Under the pieces are notes generated by a model. That model worked only from the letters and a program-made list of their open reading frames with translations. It made no database searches and was not told where the DNA came from. A DNA stretch of 48,077 bases from a virus: the IMG/VR virus record IMGVR_UViG_3300031857_000324, positions 1-48,077 of that record, one strand, 5' to 3'. How positions within the stretch are numbered: position 1 is the stretch's first letter; the number at the start of each line of letters is the position of its first letter. Of the stretch, positions 40,654-47,573 are shown piece by piece. Made by a program: the position numbers and the translations under genes.

Positions 40654-41067
40654 ATGAAGAAGATTGATATGGGGAAGTTTGTTCTTCTTATAGGAGATGA
40701 TGCTACTGAGATCTTTGATTACTATGGTGTCAAAGAGATGCACGGGTTGAACCGTAAAGATGCCCAGGCAGAAGAAGTTGATAAGACTACAGGTAATGGT
40801 GTTTATATATATGGTTGGACTAATTATGATCCCCGGGACAAGAAGCTTACAGCAAAAGCCCCGTATAAACCTTTTCTCTTTCTGAACAAAAAACACTTTA
40901 CTGGAAAGTTTACTGATATTACCCTTGTTAATCATGAGGCTATGCATATAGTTATTTTGCTTAATAACTGGGATATCCGGGATAAGGAAGAAGAGACAAT
41001 ATCTGAAGCAGAAGATATTACTAATAGGATAGTGAAGATGCTTAAGCTAGATAAATTTACTAAGTGA
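40654..41067 (+). CDS. Small zincin-type metalloprotease-like protein
   Basis: 137 residues from the ATG at 40654; an upstream frame from 40516 runs through the GC-rich control hairpins and is rejected. NHEAMHIVILL (93-103) is a classical HExxH zinc site (H94, E95, H98) and EEETISEAED 14 or more residues later offers the third, glutamate ligand (E114 or E118). Phage proteins of this form are common in Bacteroidota phages, role unknown. Its stop overlaps the GTG of the next gene by 4 bases, so the two are made together. Confidence 0.75.
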   Translation: MKKIDMGKFVLLIGDDATEIFDYYGVKEMHGLNRKDAQAEEVDKTTGNGVYIYGWTNYDPRDKKLTAKAPYKPFLFLNKKHFTGKFTDITLVNHEAMHIVILLNNWDIRDKEEETISEAEDITNRIVKMLKLDKFTK

Positions 41068-41738
41068 AAGTATACTTTGACCATATCAAAGGCTTTGGTA
41101 AAGTCAGTGATCTAGAGCTTATCATTAACTGTGCCTATGGTATATTAGAACCAAATGAATCTTGTATAGATGCACTAAAGCAAGGATGGATACCATGGGA
41201 GGGCAGATGGTATAATGAGCGTAGCACTAGATTAGATCTGAGTATTTATCAACCCACAAAGACTACAAAAAAATTATCTAAGAAAGTTAATGTTGCTGTA
41301 GGAGATGTATTAGCTCATAAAGAGATGTATGAAGAGCTTTATGAAAAGTACTGTTCTTATCATGGGTTTAAAAGAGATATTAAGTTAGAGTCTTTTAAAG
41401 ATTGTCAGGTTATAGAATACTGGACAGATTACCTAGTAGGGATTAGTTTATATAAACAGTTTGAAACACAGTTTGTAGCATATCAGTTTATATGGGATTA
41501 TGCAGACCCTAAATTATCCCTAGGTACAGTTGCTCAGTACTATGAATGTGAGACTGCTAAGCTACTTGATTGTGAATATGTTTATCTCTTAGGTGGGTAT
41601 GAAAAATGTTGTGAGTATAAAGCTAACTATCCCGGGTTTGAGTTTTGGACCGGTCAAGAATGGTCTAGTGATGTAGACTTATACAAGCAACTAGTAGGAA
41701 GAGATGAAAGAATTAAAATTATTGAATATGATGTATGA
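41064..41738 (+). CDS. Aminoacyl-tRNA-protein transferase-like (arginyl/leucyl type)
   Basis: 224 residues, GTG start in a GTGA overlap with the zincin gene. The N-terminal part has GRWYNERSTRLDLS (47-60), like the WY.RS/TR segment of bacterial arginyl/leucyl-tRNA-protein transferases. The GNAT-fold C-terminal part matches strongly in pattern: VAYQFIWDYADPK (138-150), LSLGTVAQYYECETAKLL (151-168), YVYLLGGYEKCCEYKANY (172-189). These enzymes attach an amino acid from tRNA to a protein's N-terminus, creating an N-degron. Together with the ClpS-like protein at 28155-28409 this suggests a phage N-degron pathway. The N-terminal Cys cluster of eukaryotic ATE1 is absent. Confidence 0.62.
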   Translation: MKVYFDHIKGFGKVSDLELIINCAYGILEPNESCIDALKQGWIPWEGRWYNERSTRLDLSIYQPTKTTKKLSKKVNVAVGDVLAHKEMYEELYEKYCSYHGFKRDIKLESFKDCQVIEYWTDYLVGISLYKQFETQFVAYQFIWDYADPKLSLGTVAQYYECETAKLLDCEYVYLLGGYEKCCEYKANYPGFEFWTGQEWSSDVDLYKQLVGRDERIKIIEYDV

Positions 41739-41952
41739 ACCTAAAAATAGAGTAGAAGTAGATACACCAAAAGGCTCAGGCTTCATATGGATGATAACAG
41801 ACTATGGTCATGAGACAGACACTATTTATACTGTGATTATAAATAGTACAGGAGAATTTTGGCAGTTTACTCATAGAGATATAAAAGCTAAAAGTAATAT
41901 TACGTTTCGTAGAAATATGAAAAAAGCAATAGATCCTCTTATTGGAAAATAA
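41731..41952 (+). CDS. Unknown small beta-barrel-like protein
   Basis: 73 residues from the ATG at 41731 (41728 and 41704 also possible). YEPKNRVEVDTPKGSGFIWMITDYG followed by TVIINSTGEFWQF suggests a small SH3-like barrel. Overlaps the transferase stop by 8 bases. Function unknown. Confidence 0.6.
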   Translation: MYEPKNRVEVDTPKGSGFIWMITDYGHETDTIYTVIINSTGEFWQFTHRDIKAKSNITFRRNMKKAIDPLIGK

Positions 41953-41982
41953 TAATTAGTATATTATAAAAAAGGATATACT

Positions 41983-42123
41983 ATGGCAAAGGTTAAAGAT
42001 GCAGCTGTAAGAGCATATGCAAAGAACAAGGTGTCACGCCCAGGCGTACATGCAAAGACTAAAACATCTGTTTCAAAGAAGTCTAGGAATTACAAGAAAT
42101 TATATAGGGGACAGGGAAGATGA
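41983..42123 (+). CDS. Small basic protein, HAKTKTS/NYKK/GQGR type
   Basis: 46 residues: MAKVKDAAVRAYAKNKV, then HAKTKTSVSKKSRNYKKL and a terminal YRGQGR. I recall near-identical tails in small proteins of many Bacteroidota phages; function unknown. ATG preceded by AAAGGATATACT. Its stop overlaps the lipoprotein ATG by 4 bases (ATGA). Confidence 0.75.
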   Translation: MAKVKDAAVRAYAKNKVSRPGVHAKTKTSVSKKSRNYKKLYRGQGR

Positions 42124-42278
42124 AAAAGTTATTAGTAGTTACCGGTTTGATTATGTTGGCATCATGTAAGTCTACCTCACACAAGTGTGATGCTTATGGA
42201 TCAGTAGAAGAATATGATATACATAAGAATGATTTAGAGTTACAAAAAAAATATTCATCATATATTGTAATTAAATAA
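42120..42278 (+). CDS. Small phage lipoprotein (52 aa)
   Basis: Signal peptide MKKLLVVTGLIMLASC with lipobox LASC (Cys16), then a short polar mature part with CDAYGSVEEYD. Attachment to the host envelope would suit a superinfection-exclusion or envelope role, which is inference. Confidence 0.75.
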   Translation: MKKLLVVTGLIMLASCKSTSHKCDAYGSVEEYDIHKNDLELQKKYSSYIVIK

Positions 42279-42294
42279 AATAGTTCTACATTTG
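42265..42294 (+). promoter_or_regulatory. Bacteroidota-type promoter P1 for a small RNA
   Basis: TTG at 42265-42267, 19-base spacer, then TACATTTG (42287-42294), which matches TAnnTTTG exactly. Transcription would start near 42300. The -33 element lies inside the lipoprotein gene's last codons. Confidence 0.65.
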
Positions 42295-42299
42295 TAGAG

Positions 42300-42373
42300 C
42301 CCTGCTTGGCATAGTGATTAATGGATAAATGACGAATAATAAGCTCCTAGGAAACTTGGAGCTTATTTTTTTT
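42300..42373 (+). ncRNA. Candidate small RNA of about 75 nt
   Basis: A consensus promoter (42265-42294) and a strong terminator (42338-42373) enclose about 40 nt without a meaningful ORF, so the natural product is a short transcript ending in the terminator hairpin. It includes CCCTGCTTGGCATAG. Read-through of lipoprotein transcription would also end here, so the terminator may serve both. Confidence 0.5.
42338..42373 (+). terminator. Strong plus-strand terminator
   Basis: AATAAGCTCC pairs perfectly with GGAGCTTATT (10 bp, 10-nt loop), followed by a run of T residues. Confidence 0.85.
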
Positions 42374-42385
42374 ATACTATCTTTG
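42356..42385 (+). promoter_or_regulatory. Bacteroidota-type promoter P2 for the 42.4-43.4 kb operon
   Basis: TTG at 42356-42358, again 19 bases before TATCTTTG (42378-42385), an exact TAnnTTTG match. The ATG at 42408 lies 22 bases downstream of the box. The -33 element is inside the terminator stem, so terminator and promoter overlap. Confidence 0.7.
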
Positions 42386-42407
42386 TTTAAACCAACAAAG
42401 TTTAAAT

Positions 42408-42596
42408 ATGGAAGATAGAGTAGTACTTGAAGTCATCATAGATAAGGATGACCAAATAGTAGTTCAAATGGGTGATGCATCTGGTAGTATTAGCCCAGCA
42501 ACTCTAGTAGGAATACTAGAACAAGTTAAGCATAGTATCTTTGAAAACCTTCGTGTAGAGAAAGTATCTAAGTCTAACCAATCATATGATGCGTAA
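42408..42596 (+). CDS. Small acidic protein (62 aa)
   Basis: 62 residues: beta strands VVLEVIIDKDDQIVVQMG then a helix. First gene of a four-gene coupled operon (its stop shares a base with the next ATG) under promoter P2. Function unknown. Confidence 0.65.
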   Translation: MEDRVVLEVIIDKDDQIVVQMGDASGSISPATLVGILEQVKHSIFENLRVEKVSKSNQSYDA

Positions 42597-42877
42597 TGGA
42601 AATTAAAGAAACAAAGATTCCAAGCTTTGGTGAACAGCTTATTGGAATTACTTATAATCCAGAATCAGAAGACACTGTAGTTAAAATTAAGTCTATGTTT
42701 GCTGAGATAGCAGAGATAATGAAGAAGGATTACACAGAGAATAATAGACACCCGCTTAAGAGTCTCCTGTTTGATCATGCCGTGGGGGAGATAGTTAATG
42801 CACAAATGGCAGTAGTAAAATTAATAACACTTAAACATTACACAGATGAAGTTGATGGGGAGAAGAATCCTGATTGA
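42596..42877 (+). CDS. Acb2/Tad1-like cyclic-nucleotide sponge candidate
   Basis: 93 residues. A two-helix hairpin pattern: FGEQLIGITYNPESED (11-26), a first helix to about residue 45, a loop, then HAVGEIVNAQMAVVKLIT (61-78). This resembles the Acb2/Tad1-type hairpin family as found in Bacteroidota phages, in which short hexamer-forming proteins sequester cyclic dinucleotides or cyclic ADP-ribose signals of CBASS and Thoeris defences. Context (early, with GroES-like and lipoprotein genes) fits a counter-defence cluster. Based on remembered sequence pattern only. Confidence 0.55.
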   Translation: MEIKETKIPSFGEQLIGITYNPESEDTVVKIKSMFAEIAEIMKKDYTENNRHPLKSLLFDHAVGEIVNAQMAVVKLITLKHYTDEVDGEKNPD

Positions 42878-43121
42878 TATTCCTAAGAAGAAGGAATCAG
42901 TAATTGAGCTTACAGCAAAAGATGAGGAAGCAGTAATGCAAGAAGCTATGAAGCTTTGGACTAAGCTTAATGTTTATGCTACGGGGGATACAGTAGAGAA
43001 AGTATCACCGGGGGATAAAGTATATGTAACTACTGGTTCACTCCAGAATGCAGAGAAGGTAGAAATAGAAGGTGATGTTAAGCTCATGTTGAGCGAAGGT
43101 GATGTTGCAATAGTATGGTAA
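42855..43121 (+). CDS. GroES-like co-chaperonin
   Basis: 88 residues from the ATG at 42855 (42846 is also possible). Pattern of a GroES barrel: GRRILIDI at the start, VYATGDTVEKVSPGDKVYV (about 41-59 from this start), AEKVEIEGDVKLMLSEGDVAIVW at the end. The central insert (about 20-36, helical) is where the mobile loop would be. Phage GroES analogues such as T4 gp31 adapt host GroEL to fold capsid protein. It overlaps the preceding gene by 23 bases. Confidence 0.7.
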   Translation: MGRRILIDIPKKKESVIELTAKDEEAVMQEAMKLWTKLNVYATGDTVEKVSPGDKVYVTTGSLQNAEKVEIEGDVKLMLSEGDVAIVW

Positions 43122-43381
43122 AGTTTTATAGAAAGAAGCCTGTAGTAATTCAGGCTCTTCAGTGGACGGGTGATAACAGAGATAAGGTATTTGAGTTTTG
43201 CAAAGACTGTTATTTTAATGTAGACTTTGAAACAGTAAAGCCAAAACTAGTAATTAGAACACTTGAAGGTGATATGCAAGCTACAGTAAATGACTTTGTT
43301 ATCAAGGGAGTTAATGGTGAGTTCTACGCATGTAAACCAGATGTGTTTGAAAAAACTTATGAGTCAGTTACTAATGAATAA
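43115..43381 (+). CDS. Small phage protein, YRKKPVVIQA type
   Basis: 88 residues. VKFYRKKPVVIQALQW at the start and FVIKGVNGEFYACKPDVFEKTYE at the end fit a family widespread in prophages and phages, function unknown. Overlaps the GroES-like gene by 7 bases. Confidence 0.75.
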   Translation: MVKFYRKKPVVIQALQWTGDNRDKVFEFCKDCYFNVDFETVKPKLVIRTLEGDMQATVNDFVIKGVNGEFYACKPDVFEKTYESVTNE

Positions 43382-43429
43382 TATTTATATATTAGTATCT
43401 CTTTTTCAGTGAATAGTAGTTAATTTAGG

Positions 43430-43463
43430 TAAAGTCCCCAGGAATTTTCTTGGGGATTTTGTT
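43430..43463 (+). terminator. Intrinsic terminator closing the 42.4-43.4 kb operon
   Basis: TCCCCA and TGGGGA (plus flanking A-T pairs) with a 10-base loop are followed by TTTTGTTATTT. Separates the early-type operon from the structural genes. Confidence 0.75.
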
Positions 43464-43512
43464 ATTTAAAAAGTTTTCAGTATATTATAGTGTAACATAA
43501 TTTTTATATACC

Positions 43513-44325
43513 ATGGATATTTTAAACTGGCTCTATTTACGTAAAGAGCGTCTCATTAAGAAAACAGCAAATAATGCAAATACAGATCTAGTAGCAATTG
43601 GTGCAGATGTATCTTTCCTTAAAAGGGATGATAAGTACAAGACTTATGCAATGCCTATTAAAGATCTGTCTTTAGCAGGTGATGTAGCTAATACGGGATA
43701 TTATACAGTAGATCTTAATACTACTAGTACAGTAAACGTAACTACACCTAAAGGAGTTATTGAGATCACTATGGATTTTACTAATGCTATTGACCCAGCT
43801 GCAAACTTTGCAACATCAGTAGGACTTACCATTAATAACCCAGATATGGATTTTTCAGATCTTGATAAAGTGTACTATCAAGCAACTCCATATTATAATC
43901 CAGATCAATTAGGTGATACTTTTATCCCGTATGTTCTTGCAGTTGGTGCACTTCCTGGATTAAATCTTGAAATCTTCAATGCAAGTTCTGTAGAAATAGG
44001 AGGAGTAGCTTCATTAGCTCTTGGAACATCTACGACTATACTTGCTGAAGCAAATAAGATTTATACTTACTTGCCTACTACTACTACCGGTCCTGGATCA
44101 GGAGCTGTGGTTACACTTGAACGTGATGGTGCTGGAGCAATATCTAATATTATTGTTGCAAATACAGGTAGAGAATATGTTGTTTCAGATACATTAGATA
44201 TTCCTGGTAATTACGTTGGGGGTGCTTCACCTGCAGATGATGTTACACTTAATGTTACTGCAGTAGACAATGAAAACATATTTACTGGAAAATTCTATCT
44301 ATACTACGAACTATATAATTTCTAA
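43513..44325 (+). CDS. Virion structural protein (fibre or baseplate type)
   Basis: 270 residues. N-terminal motif with IKKTANNANTDLVAIGAD (15-32) is typical of virion proteins in Bacteroidota phages; the rest is beta-rich with Gly/Thr-rich repeats (TTTTGPGSG) that suit trimeric fibres. Its N-terminal 50 residues are related to the protein at 44439-44960. Start preceded by AT-rich TTTTTATATACC. Virion part by type; exact position unknown. Confidence 0.65.
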   Translation: MDILNWLYLRKERLIKKTANNANTDLVAIGADVSFLKRDDKYKTYAMPIKDLSLAGDVANTGYYTVDLNTTSTVNVTTPKGVIEITMDFTNAIDPAANFATSVGLTINNPDMDFSDLDKVYYQATPYYNPDQLGDTFIPYVLAVGALPGLNLEIFNASSVEIGGVASLALGTSTTILAEANKIYTYLPTTTTGPGSGAVVTLERDGAGAISNIIVANTGREYVVSDTLDIPGNYVGGASPADDVTLNVTAVDNENIFTGKFYLYYELYNF

Positions 44326-44330
44326 TTGTC

Positions 44331-44435
44331 ATGGCAAAGAAAAAGAAAGTTGAGGAGCAGCCACAAGTTGTTGTGGTAAGAACAACTCCAACATGGAGTG
44401 AAAAAGTACGTGAGAGAAACACTGTAAAGAAATAA
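44331..44435 (+). CDS. Tiny basic protein (34 aa)
   Basis: MAKKKKVEEQPQVVVVRTT, then TPTWSEKVRERNTVKK. Lies between two related structural genes, 5 and 3 bases away. Real translation is plausible from spacing. Function unknown. Confidence 0.5.
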   Translation: MAKKKKVEEQPQVVVVRTTPTWSEKVRERNTVKK

Positions 44436-44438
44436 GTA

Positions 44439-44960
44439 ATGTTAAATAATCTTACTAACTTCTTTAACCTGATAAGGGGAAGGAAGATCAAGAAAACTCT
44501 GGCTAATTCAGATCTTATTGCTATTGGGGTAAGGGATGATAGATTTGATGGTAAATACCAACCTTCTGCTATTAAGTATGAAGATTTACAAACACAAGTA
44601 GGTGTACCTTATAAAAGTTATGTAGCTCATTTGATACAGTCAGGTACAAATGCTCCTACGCCATTTGTGTTAGAAAATTCATTAGGTGTTAATGTAACAT
44701 TTCAACGTGTTGTTGCAGGTCAATACATTATGTTATTTAGTGAGCCGGTCTTTACATCTCCTACATCAGCTTTTGTAACAATATCACAATTGTATGATTA
44801 TGATGTACCAAGTGGAAATGGGTATAGAATTGGATATGGAATTAGTTTTTTTAATGTAATTACCATAGAAAGTTTTGATTTGCTTACTGCTACTTATAAT
44901 GATGATATTCTTGGTCAAGCAATAGTACCTTGCATAATTGAAGTAAGAATTTATAATTAA
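44439..44960 (+). CDS. Structural protein, paralogue of 43513-44325
   Basis: 173 residues. N-terminal RKIKKTLANSDLIAIGVRDD and KYQPSAIKYEDL match the corresponding part of the 270-aa protein (IKKTANNANTDLVAIGAD; KYKTYAMPIKDL). The remaining beta-rich domain is different. Probably two tail or fibre components sharing an attachment domain. Confidence 0.65.
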   Translation: MLNNLTNFFNLIRGRKIKKTLANSDLIAIGVRDDRFDGKYQPSAIKYEDLQTQVGVPYKSYVAHLIQSGTNAPTPFVLENSLGVNVTFQRVVAGQYIMLFSEPVFTSPTSAFVTISQLYDYDVPSGNGYRIGYGISFFNVITIESFDLLTATYNDDILGQAIVPCIIEVRIYN

Positions 44961-44971
44961 TAAATACTGTC

Positions 44972-45097
44972 ATGAATACATTTACACCAGAAGCATTACT
45001 TGCAAGTTTAATTACAAAGTATGCATATCTAAATGATAATAATGCTACAGCCAATACAGTATACGAAATAATAATGGCTAGTATGCCTAAAAATTAA
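44972..45097 (+). CDS. Tiny helical protein in structural operon (41 aa)
   Basis: ATG at 44972, stop at 45095-45097. MNTFTPEALLASLITKYAY, Asn-rich middle, helical end. Spacing of 11 and 5 bases to neighbours supports translation. Confidence 0.55.
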   Translation: MNTFTPEALLASLITKYAYLNDNNATANTVYEIIMASMPKN

Positions 45098-45102
45098 TAG
45101 TC

Positions 45103-45456
45103 ATGTCAATAGGTAATTTAAAATCAGAAGGTGACAAGGGTAATAACTTTCCTTGGCAGTTAAAAATGTTACGTGGTCTACAAGCAATTGTAGATGCTCT
45201 TACTGGAAATATAATTGGAAGCTCAAGAGCTGCTAAAGTACAAAGAGTCACAGGACCATGGACAAATCCTGCAAATGTATTTAGCTTTTCTGTAGCTAAT
45301 GTAGGAGCTGCAAATGGTACTGTACTTGGAGTTACAATAAAACCAGGTGAAATAGTTAATTATGATGCTAATGGTATAAATAACTATTTTGGAACTGGAG
45401 ATATTATAGCAAATGGAACTGGTACAGAATTACTAATTACCTGGATCACTGCGTAA
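45103..45456 (+). CDS. Structural protein, fibre-type (117 aa)
   Basis: 117 residues. The start GDKGNNFPWQLKMLRGLQ is a recognisable N-terminal module of Bacteroidota phage virion proteins; the rest is beta-rich. Its stop overlaps the next ATG by one base. Confidence 0.65.
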   Translation: MSIGNLKSEGDKGNNFPWQLKMLRGLQAIVDALTGNIIGSSRAAKVQRVTGPWTNPANVFSFSVANVGAANGTVLGVTIKPGEIVNYDANGINNYFGTGDIIANGTGTELLITWITA

Positions 45457-46706
45457 TGGGTACTATAATATCTACTTCTGGTTCATCAAATAGTGGTAAT
45501 ATTCTTACTAATCTTCCTATGCTAGCAGATGCATTTGGAAGATTGAGAGTATCTAATCCACTTACACTGTTTGATTCATCTCATAGATACAGGGATAATG
45601 GTCTATGGAATACTGATACTGCTAATGGTGGAACTGCTGTATTTAGTGCAAATGAGGGATTAGTAAACTTAAATGTAACTGGTACAAATGGATCTGAAGT
45701 ACTAAGAGAAACTACAAAAGTATTCTCTTATCAACCTGGTAAGTCACTACTTGTATTCAATACATTTGTAATGGCTCCTGCACAAAACGATTTAGTACAA
45801 AAAGTAGGTTATTTTGGAACAGAGAATGGTATCTACATTCAGTTAAAAGACAGCACTTTAAGTTTTGTAGAAAGAAGTTCAGTTACAGGTTTGGTAACTG
45901 AGACTATTGTTGATCAAGCTGCTTGGAATGCAGATACATTAGATGGTAACGGAGCTTCAGGAGTAATCTTAGACATAACCAAGGCTCAAATCATGTTTAT
46001 GGATATTGAGTGGTTAGGGGAAGGAACAGTAAGATTAGGGTTTGTAATAGATGGTAATTTTATAGTATGTCATAGATTTAATCATGCTAACTTAATTCCA
46101 TCTACTTATATTACCACGGCTTCATTACCGCTAAGGTATGAGATAACTAATACAGGAACAGCAACTGCAAGTACTTTAAAACAAGTTTGTTCTACTGTAA
46201 TATCTGAAGGTGGATATGAATTAAGAGGAGCACAACAAGCTATTGGTACTCCTATAAACGCACCTATATCTTTTGCAGCTCCTGCAACATATTATCCCCT
46301 TGTAGGTGTAAAACTTACAGCAACCAAACTAGATGCTATAGTTATATTAACTGCTATATCTATACTTGGATTAGGTAATGGTAAAAACTATGCTTGGAGA
46401 ATAGTTCAAGGTGGAACAGTCACAGGAGGTGCTTGGGTACCAGTTGGTGCTGATTCGGCAGTAGAATACAATCTTACAGGCACATCAGTTGCTGGCGGAA
46501 GAATACTTGCACAAGGGTATGTAAATTCATCTAACCAAGGTTCTCCAAGTATCAATATATTGAAAGAAGCTTTGTTCTCAACTCAGCTTGAAAGAAATAG
46601 TTTTACCGGTGTAGCAACAGAACTTATTGTAGAAGCAGCAATAGATGCTATAGGAGGTACATTAGGTATGTATGCATCAGCAGACTGGGAAGAAATAAGT
46701 AGATAA
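45456..46706 (+). CDS. Large beta-structured virion protein (416 aa)
   Basis: 416 residues. LADAFGRLRVSNPLTLFDSSHRYRD (23-47) is a module I recall from virion proteins of many large marine and Bacteroidota phages. Beta-rich throughout, few Lys, Gly/Thr/Asn-rich loops. A tail-fibre or capsid-decoration role fits. The ATG follows the preceding stop by overlap (TAATG). Confidence 0.7.
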   Translation: MGTIISTSGSSNSGNILTNLPMLADAFGRLRVSNPLTLFDSSHRYRDNGLWNTDTANGGTAVFSANEGLVNLNVTGTNGSEVLRETTKVFSYQPGKSLLVFNTFVMAPAQNDLVQKVGYFGTENGIYIQLKDSTLSFVERSSVTGLVTETIVDQAAWNADTLDGNGASGVILDITKAQIMFMDIEWLGEGTVRLGFVIDGNFIVCHRFNHANLIPSTYITTASLPLRYEITNTGTATASTLKQVCSTVISEGGYELRGAQQAIGTPINAPISFAAPATYYPLVGVKLTATKLDAIVILTAISILGLGNGKNYAWRIVQGGTVTGGAWVPVGADSAVEYNLTGTSVAGGRILAQGYVNSSNQGSPSINILKEALFSTQLERNSFTGVATELIVEAAIDAIGGTLGMYASADWEEISR

Positions 46707-46717
46707 AACTAAAGATA

Positions 46718-47263
46718 ATGAGTACACAAATAACTATTAGTGAAGCAAAATCCAATGTTGTATATCTACAAACCACAGGTTCTGCAGTAATTACTGGAAA
46801 CAGTCCTATATCCTTAATAGCATCAGGAATAGGATCTTTGGTAATTCCTGCTAATACTCTAGTAGAAGGCACCACATATAGATATTCTATGGGAGGTATA
46901 CTTGACAATGATAATGTATCCGGTGAAGTAGTAAAATTTGCAATTGGTTTAGATAATTTCATCCCAGTTTCTTTAACGGGCCCTACAACTTTACAGTATT
47001 CAATGCCTCCTCTTAACAATGGCTATTTTAAAATTGAAGGTGAATTTACTATAACTAATTCGGGTTCTGTTCTTACTTCAGTTTTATTTACATGTGGAGA
47101 TAATGCCGTTCCTGTAGTACCAAATACAACAAGTGCATATTCTTCTGCAGTAATAATTGATGTAACAGTTCCTTATACATTTGCTTTAGCTGCTAGTTTT
47201 GGGTCTGCACTGGGTACAAATAAAATAGGTTCTTGGACATTTATTCTTGAAAAAATAAAGTAA
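46718..47263 (+). CDS. Virion-type beta-rich protein (181 aa)
   Basis: 181 residues, all-beta appearance, Gly/Ser/Thr-rich, no Cys-based motif. Sits in the structural operon 11 bases after the 416-aa gene. Probably a fibre or receptor-binding accessory. Confidence 0.6.
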   Translation: MSTQITISEAKSNVVYLQTTGSAVITGNSPISLIASGIGSLVIPANTLVEGTTYRYSMGGILDNDNVSGEVVKFAIGLDNFIPVSLTGPTTLQYSMPPLNNGYFKIEGEFTITNSGSVLTSVLFTCGDNAVPVVPNTTSAYSSAVIIDVTVPYTFALAASFGSALGTNKIGSWTFILEKIK

Positions 47264-47273
47264 TACTTCTGAT

Positions 47274-47573
47274 ATGGTTAATATACCGATACAAGGCATA
47301 GTAAGTGTAACAGGTACTACTCTATATACTGTACCTTCTACAAAGAAAGCTAGGTTTGTAACTATTACAGCAACAAACCCGGCAGCCTATGTATTGACTC
47401 TATCAAGATTTGATAAATCACTAAACAACACAGTTACAATCTTTAGCTATACACTCAATGCAGGAGATAGTGTTATTGATCAAACTGGTTATTTTCTTGA
47501 AGAGGGAGATAAACTAATTCTCACATCTTCAATCCCGGGAACTAACTATACAGCTTATTTTACTGTTGAGTAA
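47274..47573 (+). CDS. Small beta-sandwich virion protein (99 aa)
   Basis: 99 residues: VTGTTLYTVPSTKKARFVTI and EEGDKLILTSS strands suggest a compact beta-sandwich of the kind found in tail or capsid decoration proteins. The stop overlaps the next start (TAATG). Confidence 0.6.
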   Translation: MVNIPIQGIVSVTGTTLYTVPSTKKARFVTITATNPAAYVLTLSRFDKSLNNTVTIFSYTLNAGDSVIDQTGYFLEEGDKLILTSSIPGTNYTAYFTVE

